From Paraflavisolibacter caeni (lineage in GTDB: Bacteria > Bacteroidota > Bacteroidia > Chitinophagales > Chitinophagaceae), in assembly GCF_025628885.1 (NCBI RefSeq), contig NZ_JAOTIF010000016.1, positions 62,001 to 126,000 on the forward strand: a stretch of 64,000 bases of DNA, written 5' to 3'. Both the position numbers and the translations under genes were made by a program. Shown one piece after another: positions 45,554-53,105 of this stretch. The notes under the pieces are model-generated. The model was not told the DNA's origin, did not search any database, and saw nothing but the letters and a program-made list of their open reading frames with translations. Numbering within the stretch: the stretch's first letter is position 1; each line of letters starts with the position of its first letter.

Positions 45554-45943
45554 ATGGAAGAAAATAACAAAGGAAGAAAAAAAGGTTCGCCAAATAAAGT
45601 AAATAAGTCAACTAGTAATAATATATCTGAGTGGTTGATAGAAAAGGTTGAAACATCATTTAAACATTTTCATCTACTTCCCAGTGAAAAAAAGGTTTCT
45701 GAAACTAGGAAGCATACAGAACAAATATTAAGAAATTGTGATTCTAAGACTAAAGATGAAATAGCAGATACAATATTTAAACAAATTAAACCTCATGTAG
45801 AAAGATTAGGTATTTATTTCAATCATTTACCAACAGAGCAAAAGTTTACAGAATGCAGAAAATTCATTTCTTTACTTAAACCAGAGCACATAGAAGAAAT
45901 AGGAATACTTCTATCAAGTAAAATCAAAAAACCGCACAAATAA
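45554..45943 (+). CDS. Island protein with AT-hook-like start and an internal duplication
   Basis: 129 residues. The N-terminus GRKKGSPNKVNKS resembles an AT-hook or HU-like basic arm. Then two copies of a helical unit can be aligned: FKHFHLLPSEKKVSETRKHT...EIADTIFKQIK (about 36-80) and IYFNHLPTEQKFTECRKF...EEIGILLSSKIK (about 87-126). Shared positions include HLP-E-K and E-RK. No family is recognised. It is likely a small DNA-associated protein of the island; the two-fold repeat suggests a pseudodimer. Followed by about 490 nt without a confirmed gene. Confidence 0.6.
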   Translation: MEENNKGRKKGSPNKVNKSTSNNISEWLIEKVETSFKHFHLLPSEKKVSETRKHTEQILRNCDSKTKDEIADTIFKQIKPHVERLGIYFNHLPTEQKFTECRKFISLLKPEHIEEIGILLSSKIKKPHK

Positions 45944-46260
45944 TATAGGAGAAGTTCAATTTTGATTTTTTTTTAGTATCGAAATTTGAAGATAGAAAAT
46001 CAAGTTCTTACCCTTACTTATACTAAGTTATTCATACAATAATAATCAATGAATATAGTAGAAGCTAAAGGAAGATCGCAGTACAATATACATTTCACCC
46101 CCACCCTTAAAACCTAAAATTCAAGCCTCCCACTAGGCTACACTAGATACCCGTTTTTAAATTTTTGGGCTGTTTTAAAAAGCAATATTTTAGCATTTAA
46201 TTTTATTTCAATTAAATTAAAAATGTGATATAGGTTAACAAGTGACTGAAATATAGATAA
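45944..46260. other. Non-coding part of the island
   Basis: 317 nt, strongly AT-rich. TTTAATT/AATTAAA inverted words occur around 46197-46220. No gene seen. The foldback element follows directly. Confidence 0.4.
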
Positions 46261-46410
46261 TTGCGGCTGCAATACTTTTTGTTTCTGAAATTCTGGGGAG
46301 AATATTCAAACACGGCAAAAAGGTAATGCGAGACGCCCCGAAAGGGCGTGACTTTGTGTTACCATGTCGTGTAGGTCTCTCCCCAGAGCCTCAGAAACAG
46401 GTAGCTGCAA
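46261..46410 (+). ncRNA. Foldback element or structured RNA with six nested helices
   Basis: Six nested pairings: 46261-46270 with 46401-46410 (10 bp, two G-U), 46281-46288 with 46391-46398 (GTTTCTGA/TCAGAAAC), 46293-46301 with 46378-46386 (CTGGGGAGA/TCTCCCCAG), 46311-46317 with 46365-46371 (CACGGCA/TGTCGTG, one G-U), 46322-46326 with 46359-46363 (GGTAA/TTACC), and 46333-46338 with 46344-46349 (ACGCCC/GGGCGT). The G-U pairs suggest function as RNA rather than DNA palindrome. It ends 24 nt before the ATG of the membrane protein gene, so it may be its 5' leader, a separate small RNA, or a dispersed foldback repeat. An open frame running through it into the gene downstream is not a plausible N-terminus. 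Confidence 0.65.
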
Positions 46411-46433
46411 ATGTTCACGCTCAATTTTTATAC

Positions 46434-47261
46434 ATGATACAAAACACAACTGCTAAATGGTACAACAAGAAAAGGTTTTTATTACCTGTACTAATTATTT
46501 TTCCTCCTTTGGGCATTTACGGAGCATGGAAATCAAAAAGAAAAGTACTTTCTAAAATTGTTCTCACTTTCGGAGGTATATTCTTAAGTTTTTTCTTACT
46601 TATTATAGTAGTAGCAATAGCAAATCCTTCTATAGGCAATGAAAAGGGCCAAAAAAAGGATCAAGGAACAACAACAGAAACACTATCACAGATAAGAGAA
46701 CAAGATCAAATAAGCACTAAAAACAGCCTCACAACCACAGAAATTGAAACATTAAAAGCCTTTCAAAAAAAATGGGCAGATAGCATTGTAAAAAGCTGGG
46801 AAGGAACCTTTATTACAGATGTGAAACTTTCTTTACCAGATACTATTCAATTTTATCTGAGTAAAGCTGCTAGTAATAACGTTCAAGCTACTAGAAAGGA
46901 AAACTTAGGGGTATATGAGATTCTTTATGATAGCTCTAAAATTCAATTGGCAGAAAATCTAAGGAGTTATCCAGTAGTAATTGATTTTTTACCGGCTAAA
47001 GGCTACAAAATAGAAAACTGGGTAAAGTTCCAAACCATTACTTATAATGGAATAGAATTATATACAGGTTTAGCAAATGAAAAAGAGCATTATGGAACCA
47101 TTATAGGAGGCTATATTGTTGATGGAGAAAGGTATGTACAGATTTTAACCAGTAACGGAGAAATTGAAACAATTGAAAGGAAGGAACTAAACCTTAAAGC
47201 CTTCTATTATAAAGCAAATGATCCTAAGATAGGTGTTGCTATAAGCTGGGTTAATAAATAA
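46434..47261 (+). CDS. Island membrane protein of unknown function
   Basis: 275 residues from the ATG at 46434 (MIQNTTAKWYNKKRFLLPVL); the longer frame from 46326 would run through the foldback element and is rejected. Two membrane segments lie at about residues 14-30 and 40-65 (FGGIFLSFFLLIIVVAIA), followed by a soluble domain of about 200 residues (LKAFQKKWADSIVKSWEG, YEILYDSSKIQLAENLRSYP, TIIGGYIVDGERYVQILTSN). The topology resembles small membrane proteins with an outer-facing C-terminal domain. No family is known. It ends 2 nt from the stop of the RES gene on the opposite strand. Confidence 0.65.
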   Translation: MIQNTTAKWYNKKRFLLPVLIIFPPLGIYGAWKSKRKVLSKIVLTFGGIFLSFFLLIIVVAIANPSIGNEKGQKKDQGTTTETLSQIREQDQISTKNSLTTTEIETLKAFQKKWADSIVKSWEGTFITDVKLSLPDTIQFYLSKAASNNVQATRKENLGVYEILYDSSKIQLAENLRSYPVVIDFLPAKGYKIENWVKFQTITYNGIELYTGLANEKEHYGTIIGGYIVDGERYVQILTSNGEIETIERKELNLKAFYYKANDPKIGVAISWVNK

Positions 47262-47263
47262 GT

Positions 47264-48322
47264 TTATTGTTCCTTTATTTCTGAATAATTATAAGCAATG
47301 GATTCCACTTCAAATACTTGAGTTGAAATACACTTTATTTTTTCATCAGAAAAGAGAGCAATATTGAATCCACTAGGATTCATGGAGCTACTATATTCCA
47401 CTCCATCATATCCTAAATATTTTATTAACTCACATAGATACTGGGTAGGTAAGTATTCAAGTTCTGTGTCTTGCCTTCTTAGAGGTTTTTTAAGATCGCT
47501 ATGAAGTGACCGAACAAATTGTTCATACAATAAAAACTTTTCTATATCAGGTAATTGAAAAGGACTAATCCTTTCACTATGTCTGAGAGAAACTATATTT
47601 ACTACATCAGTAAGTTCAAATTTGGCTACTGTTACATAATCATAAATAGCAGCTCTTACCTCATAAAGAGTCGTTTTTATATCATTTGCTAAGTATAAAT
47701 AAGAAATACCTGTAGGATTTGCTCGCCCTGGAGTAGCTTTATTTGCTGGAGGTTTCCCCATCAACGCAATTTCAAGTCCTTCTTTATTAGAATTTCTTGC
47801 CCGGAAGAACTGTTTTCCTTTTTTATATGAACGTTTGTAAGATGCAAGTATGTCCTTGAAGTTTTCAATACCAAATTGATTATGCAAAAAGAATCTGTTT
47901 GTGTTTTTTATTTCTTCTTTAAACTTGGCCCAAGTAATATTATACTCATCGGCTTTCTGTATGTTATCTGAACTGGAGAAAACTCTTGGAATGGTTGGCC
48001 CTTGAAAAAGATTTGGTGCATCAGTTGTTAATGTCCCTCCAATACAACTAACTAAGTTATTAACAACATCATTATTTAATAAAGGGTTGAAAAGATTCCA
48101 TTCCTTTAATTGTTGATAAAGTAGTTTACCATCTTGGTTTTCTTCGCCATTAACTGGAATGTATGAAAGGATTAACTCTTGAAAAATGTCTAACAGTTCA
48201 GATGCTGGTATAACCCCAACATCATCTTTCGAACAGATTTCACAAGTTCCCTTTTGAGTAGAATTAGTCTCAATGAAAGCAATGACTTCTCTATCTATAA
48301 AGCAGTTTGCGCAGCAATTCAT
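47264..48322 (-). CDS. RES-domain protein (probable NAD+ phosphorylase toxin) with zinc-ribbon N-terminal domain
   Basis: 352 residues. The N-terminal 50 residues carry C4-A-N-C7 and C27-E-I-C30, a zinc ribbon like the HEPN/RES N-terminal domain 1 that precedes HEPN and RES toxins. A helical linker follows, then the RES domain (about 165-310): QFFRARNS (R174, R176), GRANPTGISYLYLANDIKTT with R200, and LYEVRAAIYDYVTVAKFEL with the conserved Glu221. RES toxins (ParT, MbcT) split NAD+ with phosphate or transfer its ADP-ribose. Here there is no adjacent Xre/COG5654 antitoxin; instead it is the last gene of an operon with sce7725 and sce7726, 8 nt after the former. Likely an effector that kills or arrests the cell on phage attack (inference). 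Confidence 0.8.
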   Translation of the reverse strand: MNCCANCFIDREVIAFIETNSTQKGTCEICSKDDVGVIPASELLDIFQELILSYIPVNGEENQDGKLLYQQLKEWNLFNPLLNNDVVNNLVSCIGGTLTTDAPNLFQGPTIPRVFSSSDNIQKADEYNITWAKFKEEIKNTNRFFLHNQFGIENFKDILASYKRSYKKGKQFFRARNSNKEGLEIALMGKPPANKATPGRANPTGISYLYLANDIKTTLYEVRAAIYDYVTVAKFELTDVVNIVSLRHSERISPFQLPDIEKFLLYEQFVRSLHSDLKKPLRRQDTELEYLPTQYLCELIKYLGYDGVEYSSSMNPSGFNIALFSDEKIKCISTQVFEVESIAYNYSEIKEQ

Positions 48323-48330
48323 AAATTGGC

Positions 48331-49269
48331 CTACTTAGTAAGTAGATAATTAACAAGTTCAAGATGATTGAGCATGGATAGTTTCTTGATACTACCTAAA
48401 CCGGGATAATGTGAAGAGTTATAGTATTCTTCAAACGTTTTTATAGCCTTTGTTTTAAATGGAAGTGTTGCTGTAAAAGACACCAGCTTTCCTAAAGCCT
48501 CTGCAAATTTGCCGGGAGTATCATGATAATCATCGTTAGAATCCGAAACAAAATGTTTGATTCTTAGTCCATCTCTTGACTCATAAGTTAAGTGTATCAC
48601 TACTGCATAAGGAAGAAAGCCTCCATCAGTGTATTGCTCTCCAATGGTTAAATAATCTGAAAAGCCGAAATAGTTCTCTTCTTTATAAATTAGATATATG
48701 TCAGAGAATGGTTCATCCTCAAAGCCAATATAATCAGAATTCTTAGGTTTAGATTCAAAAACATCATCTAATAGAACTCTCGTTTCCGAAGGAAAAAGAT
48801 ACTTATATCTTCTAACCTTAATTTTTTCATGTAGGAAGTTGAACTTTACTTTATACGCTCCTGAAACGGCCCTGTAAAAATCTTCTGAGATAGTATCATT
48901 ATGAATTATTATAAGTTCTTGATTTTCTAAACCGTATTCTTTAATCAGTCCAAGAATAAACTCTAATTGGCTCTCGTTGTATGAATGTATTCCAATTTGA
49001 AACCTTGGATTATCCCTTAAACACTTTGTATTATTAATTTGCCTTAATATATGTTCTGGGTTCTTTATCTCTCCAACAGATGGATTTATAATAATTGTAA
49101 AACATACATCCTCTTTGGCTAAGAAATTACAAGCAGTCTCAAGCGTTTTGAACTCACTTTTAACTGGTTCAATAACAGGTGCAATAATATCAGAGCCGCG
49201 AATTTCTTTGGAAAATTCCCTAAGGGCTAACAACTCATACTGTTTACCCCTTAAAACAGGTAAATACAT
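48331..49269 (-). CDS. sce7725 family (beta-family) protein
   Basis: 312 residues. The N-terminus MYLPVLRGKQYELLALREFS and IIAPVIEPVK match the beta-family/sce7725 type (Y-P-hydrophobic-K-x-E-x-AL, then PxIEP). Later segments are RFQIGIHSYNESQLEFIL, ELIIIHNDTISEDFYRAV, IGFEDEPFSDIYLIY and HFVSDSNDDYHDTPGKFAEA. The family is related to the T4 beta protein fold and is regularly found beside sce7726 PD-(D/E)XK proteins. No enzymatic residues are known. It starts 2 nt after the sce7726 stop and ends 8 nt before the RES gene. A sensor or adaptor role is plausible but unproven. Confidence 0.75.
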   Translation of the reverse strand: MYLPVLRGKQYELLALREFSKEIRGSDIIAPVIEPVKSEFKTLETACNFLAKEDVCFTIIINPSVGEIKNPEHILRQINNTKCLRDNPRFQIGIHSYNESQLEFILGLIKEYGLENQELIIIHNDTISEDFYRAVSGAYKVKFNFLHEKIKVRRYKYLFPSETRVLLDDVFESKPKNSDYIGFEDEPFSDIYLIYKEENYFGFSDYLTIGEQYTDGGFLPYAVVIHLTYESRDGLRIKHFVSDSNDDYHDTPGKFAEALGKLVSFTATLPFKTKAIKTFEEYYNSSHYPGLGSIKKLSMLNHLELVNYLLTK

Positions 49270-49271
49270 AT

Positions 49272-50141
49272 TTAAGATTTAAAGGGTACACTTAGGAAGC
49301 TAAATAAGTTATTGAAATCATTAGGACGTAAATTGAGGGTATGACAAATATATCTCAATTCATGAGGTATTTTATTATAATTGCTGGCTATAAATTCTTT
49401 TGGAACTCTTTTCTTTAATTCAAGCATAACAAGTTTTTGAAATTCTCTAACTGGTATTGACTTGCAAAGTTCGAGGCATACTTTGAAATATTGTGTATTC
49501 GGAACATCTGGAATATATCCCAATCTTTCTTTTATCAAGCAAGTATATTCGCTTTTCCTCAATAATTTAAATAAAACAGTATGCTCAAAAAATTCAGTTA
49601 TTTCGATAGCAGGGGTGTGCTCAACCAGCTTATTTTTATCATTTAAATATATCAGACCAACACCTTTTCCTTTAATTAACTGGTAGTATTTATAGAAGAT
49701 AGACTCATGAGTGACAACATACACCTTTGAAAATGCCTTTTTATAATCAAAAATTTGACTCAATAATTTATCTGAATTATCTAGTTCCGTCTTTATTTCA
49801 TATATAACGGCCTCACCGTTAATAAATACAGTATCAGCAATTGATTTGTCAATTCTTAATTCATTTAAAACTATTGTGTCTTTTAGTTTTTTATTCTTAA
49901 TCAGATTATTAAAAAGGGTATTCTTATATAAATACTCATTTCTGTAGTTATTATTGAGGCATTTATAAGCCTTTTTGATAACTTCTAAATTAGTAAGGTT
50001 GCAATCTATCTGTAATGTAGACATGTTTTTGACTACATATCTTTTGTAAGATTCTTTATTATTATTTTGAATAATATTTCGAAAAGTTGAAGCGGTAAAA
50101 ATTTGGGAGAGATGATGAAATATATGTTTCCCGCTTTCCAT
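49272..50141 (-). CDS. sce7726 family protein, PD-(D/E)XK-type nuclease
   Basis: 289 residues. The core has a PD-(D/E)XK layout: E94 (VLNELRIDKS), D103 (IADTVFING), and E115-I-K117 (AVIYEIKTELDN), followed by LLSQIFDYKKAFSKVYVVT, as in the sce7726 family. The C-terminal half (from about 185) is helical and has no known motif. It should be a metal-dependent nuclease or nuclease-derived module. It is the first gene of the operon and has a TATCTTTG element ending 4 nt before its ATG, so the operon mRNA is predicted to be leaderless. Confidence 0.8.
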   Translation of the reverse strand: MESGKHIFHHLSQIFTASTFRNIIQNNNKESYKRYVVKNMSTLQIDCNLTNLEVIKKAYKCLNNNYRNEYLYKNTLFNNLIKNKKLKDTIVLNELRIDKSIADTVFINGEAVIYEIKTELDNSDKLLSQIFDYKKAFSKVYVVTHESIFYKYYQLIKGKGVGLIYLNDKNKLVEHTPAIEITEFFEHTVLFKLLRKSEYTCLIKERLGYIPDVPNTQYFKVCLELCKSIPVREFQKLVMLELKKRVPKEFIASNYNKIPHELRYICHTLNLRPNDFNNLFSFLSVPFKS

Positions 50142-50145
50142 CTAA

Positions 50146-50153
50146 CAAAGATA
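50146..50153 (-). promoter_or_regulatory. -7 promoter element (TATCTTTG) of the defence-like operon
   Basis: Exact TAnnTTTG match on the minus strand, ending 4 nt before the sce7726 ATG at 50141. Confidence 0.6.
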
Positions 50154-50214
50154 TTTTATATAGCGTAGTGATTAAAGAGTTAATTAAGGTCAATACAAGA
50201 TAAAATTTTTATTC

Positions 50215-50234
50215 TTCCCCCTAAACTTCCCCCA
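50215..50234 (+). repeat. Right pair of TTCCCC repeats, possible integrase arm sites
   Basis: TTCCCCCTA at 50215 and TTCCCCCA at 50227, same orientation and same 12-bp spacing as the left pair. Confidence 0.5.
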
Positions 50235-50241
50235 AAAAGAG

Positions 50242-50280
50242 AAAATCCTTTGTAAACTATTCATTTACAAAGGATTTTTT
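50242..50280. terminator. Bidirectional hairpin next to tRNA-Phe
   Basis: AAAATCCTTTGTAAA (50242-50256) pairs with TTTACAAAGGATTTT (50264-50278), 15 bp with a 7-nt loop. It lies just downstream of tRNA-Phe and can end its transcript. Confidence 0.75.
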
Positions 50281-50288
50281 TCTTATTT

Positions 50289-50303
50289 TGTGGTGTGGGC
50301 CGG
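50289..50303. repeat. attR: right 15-bp direct repeat within tRNA-Phe
   Basis: TGTGGTGTGGGCCGG, the tRNA-Phe 3' end plus 2 nt, identical to the left copy at 42401. Confidence 0.8.
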
Positions 50304-50363
50304 AATCGAACCGGCGACACAAGGATTTTCAGTCCTTTGCTCTACCAACTGAGCTACCGCACC
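50291..50363 (-). tRNA. tRNA-Phe (anticodon GAA), site of island insertion
   Basis: Minus strand, 73 nt. Acceptor GGTGCGG and CCACACC pair with one mismatch (C5-A68). The anticodon loop lies in GGACTGAAAATCC and the T-arm is GGTTCGATTCC. CCA is not encoded. The 3' end is the att site of the island. Confidence 0.92.
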
Positions 50364-50494
50364 TCCTTGTCGATGTCAACATCACAGTGGATATGTTTTG
50401 TTGAATCGGGTTGCAAAAATAAGGGAATGTTTGAGATTACCAACAAATAATGTGAAACTTTTTTTCCTAATTATAGAATCTATTCTTTCTTGTA

Positions 50495-52750
50495 TTAATT
50501 ACCATAAACACTTAAAAACTTAATGCGCATGATCTTCAATTGCTCCCAGTTATAGTTACCATCAGCCAATTCTTCCTGGGCAATTTGCAGCGAAGAAGTT
50601 TCGCAACCCTTGAAGTAATCAATGATCTCCTCCTGTTCGTATTCATCCAGCATTTGGTCAATTGCATAATCCAGGTTCAACTTGGTACCACTTGCAGCAA
50701 TGGTTTCCATTTCTTCCAGCAAAGCATCCAGCCGCAGGTCCTTGTTCTTAGCGATAATTTCAAGTGGAATCTTCTTATCAACCTGTTGGATGATATGCAC
50801 CTTATTACCACTCTTATTCACAACGCTCTTCATTACAAAGTCATCTGGCTTCTCGATGCTATTTTCTTCTACGTAACGTGCAATCAGTTCAATAAACGGC
50901 TTTCCATAACGCAATGCTTTACCCTTGCTCACACCCTGGCATTTCTCCAGTTCTGCAGTAGTGGTAGGATACATGGTCGCCATGTCTTGAAGTGAAGATT
51001 CAAGGAAGATAACAAAAGGAGGCAGGCTCTTTCTTTTCGCTTCCTTCTGCCTCAGTTCTTTCAGCATTTCAAACAACTTATCATCAGCGGCAGCACCACT
51101 GGCAGCTTCTGCTCCCGCTTCGTCATCATCAGCGTTAGCATCTTCAAACAAGTTGTTCAGAACAATTTGGAAAGACTTCGGCTTTTGGAGAAACGCATGC
51201 CCTTTCTCTGTAATTTTTAAGACACCGTATTCTTCAATATCTTTTTTTAACAAGTTCTCTAATAGCATTTGACGGATCAACGAATTCCAGAAATGACTCG
51301 GCTGATCTTTACCAATACCAAACACTTCTATGCTGTCGTGGCGGAACATTTTGATCTGAGGCGTCAAATGGCCGGTTACAATTTGTAATGTATATTCAGT
51401 AGCAAAGCGCTCATCTAAAGCCACAATCGTGTTCAACATTTTAACCACCTCAGCTTTCGCTTCTACCTTTTCTTTCGGATTTCTACAGTTGTCGCAGTTG
51501 CCACAATTCTGATCGCCAAAGTCCTCACCAAAATAGCTAAGAAGTACCTTACGGCGGCAAACACCGCTTTCAGCATAAGCCACTGACTCGTTGATCAGCT
51601 GGGCACCCACTTCGCGCTCACTCAAAGGTTTGTCACGCATTAGGTGTTCCAGTTTGGAAACATCTGTATGTGAATAATATAAAATACACCTTCCTTCCAG
51701 TCCATCACGACCAGCACGGCCGGTTTCCTGGTAATAGTTTTCTATTGACTTAGGAATATTGTAGTGGATAACAAAACGGATGTCCGGTTTATCAATACCC
51801 ATCCCAAAGGCTATGGTAGCCACAATTACCTGAACATCCTCGTTCAGGAACTGGTCCTGCCTTTCTGCGCGCAGTTTGGAATCTAGACCCGCGTGATAGG
51901 CAACAGCTTTCACGCCATTGGCCATCAGCATGCTGGCAAGTTCTTCAGTTGTTTTGCGGTTCAGTGTATAAATGATACCGCTCTTGCCTTTATTGGAAAC
52001 AATGAATTTAACAATGCTCTTCAACGTGTCATCCTTCTTGATCTTTGGCAGGATCTCGTAATAAAGGTTAGACCTGTTGAAAGAAGAAAGGAATACCTTG
52101 GGATCTCTCAAACCCAGGTTTTTAATAATATCGCTTTGTACCTTAGGAGTTGCTGTAGCTGTAAGCGCAATTACCGGGACATTTGGATTGATCTGATCCA
52201 TCATATCGCGCAAACGGCGGTATTCAGGACGAAAGTCATGGCCCCACTCAGAAATACAGTGAGCTTCATCTACAGCAAAAAACGAAATCTGCATATTACT
52301 GAAAAAGTCCAGGTTATCCTGCTTTGTAAGGGTCTCCGGTGCCACATAAAGCATTTTTGTTCGGCCGGCCTGCAGGTCGTCATGTACAACTTTTATTTCC
52401 TTCTTGGTTAGGGTAGAGTTTAAAAAGTGTGCTACATCATCTTTGCTGCTGTAGCTGCGCACCAGGTCCACCTGGTTCTTCATCAAGGCAATCAGCGGAC
52501 TCACGATAATGGCCACGCCAGGGCTAACAATAGCCGGTAACTGGTAGCAAAGACTTTTACCACCTCCTGTAGGCATGATCACGAAAGTGTCCCTGCCTGA
52601 TAAAACTGATTGAATGATTTGTTCTTGCTGACCTTTGAATTGGTCAAAGCCAAATTGCTCTTGTAAAGCACTTTGAAGATCTATAGTAACGGAGGATGTT
52701 TCCGGTGCAGTTATTTTTTTGGACGAAGGTTTTTTCCTGGAACTGGCCAT
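50495..52750 (-). CDS. recQ: ATP-dependent DNA helicase RecQ
   Basis: 751 residues. A Lys/Ser-rich start is followed by the helicase core: motif I MPTGGGKSLCYQLPA, DEAH box FAVDEAHCISEWGHDF, motif VI QETGRAGRDG. The zinc-binding site CRRKVLLSYFGEDFGDQNCG with CDNC, the RQC winged helix and a C-terminal HRDC domain (ATMYPTTTAELEKCQGVSKG) follow. The last 120 residues after HRDC (KPDDFVMKSVVNKSG onward) are a Bacteroidota extension. RecQ unwinds DNA during recombination repair. It stands alone, minus strand, downstream of a 355-nt gap. Confidence 0.95.
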   Translation of the reverse strand: MASSRKKPSSKKITAPETSSVTIDLQSALQEQFGFDQFKGQQEQIIQSVLSGRDTFVIMPTGGGKSLCYQLPAIVSPGVAIIVSPLIALMKNQVDLVRSYSSKDDVAHFLNSTLTKKEIKVVHDDLQAGRTKMLYVAPETLTKQDNLDFFSNMQISFFAVDEAHCISEWGHDFRPEYRRLRDMMDQINPNVPVIALTATATPKVQSDIIKNLGLRDPKVFLSSFNRSNLYYEILPKIKKDDTLKSIVKFIVSNKGKSGIIYTLNRKTTEELASMLMANGVKAVAYHAGLDSKLRAERQDQFLNEDVQVIVATIAFGMGIDKPDIRFVIHYNIPKSIENYYQETGRAGRDGLEGRCILYYSHTDVSKLEHLMRDKPLSEREVGAQLINESVAYAESGVCRRKVLLSYFGEDFGDQNCGNCDNCRNPKEKVEAKAEVVKMLNTIVALDERFATEYTLQIVTGHLTPQIKMFRHDSIEVFGIGKDQPSHFWNSLIRQMLLENLLKKDIEEYGVLKITEKGHAFLQKPKSFQIVLNNLFEDANADDDEAGAEAASGAAADDKLFEMLKELRQKEAKRKSLPPFVIFLESSLQDMATMYPTTTAELEKCQGVSKGKALRYGKPFIELIARYVEENSIEKPDDFVMKSVVNKSGNKVHIIQQVDKKIPLEIIAKNKDLRLDALLEEMETIAASGTKLNLDYAIDQMLDEYEQEEIIDYFKGCETSSLQIAQEELADGNYNWEQLKIMRIKFLSVYGN

Positions 52751-53092
52751 TTTGATTATTGGTTTTCTGCTTTAGATAAAGCAATATTTAAAATTATTTC
52801 TTTGTCTTTAGTAAAATTTCGGTGAAACAGGCAAACCAATCGTTTTATAGCCACTTTTCATATTGGGCTACTGTGCCATTTTTAACGTTCCGTCAAAAAT
52901 GCCTGCGAATTTACTTATAGAAGGTTAGGCTTCCATCATAAAAAGGTTAAAACCCAAATAAAGCACAGGAATTTTGAAAATGATATGATTGTATTAAATA
53001 TTTACATCATTTAACAGGGTGCATCTTTTTCCTAAAGGATTTTAACAATTAGGAATACTTCCAAATTTGAAATCCACAAGTTTAAATTCCAC
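52751..53092. other. Divergent non-coding region between recQ and kdsD
   Basis: About 340 nt without a gene. An imperfect inverted repeat GCCATTTTTAACG / CGTCAAAAATGCC (about 52873-52901) is present. No clear recQ promoter was seen. Confidence 0.35.
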
Positions 53093-53100
53093 TAATTTTG
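53093..53100 (+). promoter_or_regulatory. -7 promoter element (TAATTTTG), predicted leaderless TTG start of kdsD
   Basis: Exact TAnnTTTG match ending 5 nt before the TTG at 53106. It lies inside an open frame that could be read from 53067, which rules that earlier start out. Confidence 0.6.
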
Positions 53101-53105
53101 GCGCC

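Larger units (their letters stand above)
42401..50303. mobile_element. Integrative genomic island of about 7.9 kb in tRNA-Phe
   Basis: Bounded by a 15-bp direct repeat; the right copy is the 3' end of an intact tRNA-Phe gene, the left copy is next to the tyrosine recombinase gene. The base composition is clearly more AT-rich than the flanks. Cargo: HTH protein, unknown proteins, a double winged-helix protein with iteron-like repeats, a foldback element, a membrane protein and a three-gene RES/sce7725/sce7726 operon. No conjugation or phage structural genes are present, so mobilisation would need help from outside. Confidence 0.85.

Noticed and set aside
46261-46410. 6S RNA, riboswitch or retron RNA at the foldback element
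   Set aside because: No recognisable 6S open bubble, no match to known riboswitch cores, and no reverse transcriptase gene in the island.
46326-46433. An extended N-terminus for the island membrane protein from an ATG at 46326
   Set aside because: The 36 extra codons run straight through the foldback element; the ATG at 46434 sits immediately before the first membrane segments.
53067-53105. TTG at 53067 as the kdsD start
   Set aside because: The -7 element lies between it and the TTG at 53106, which gives the family-like N-terminus.
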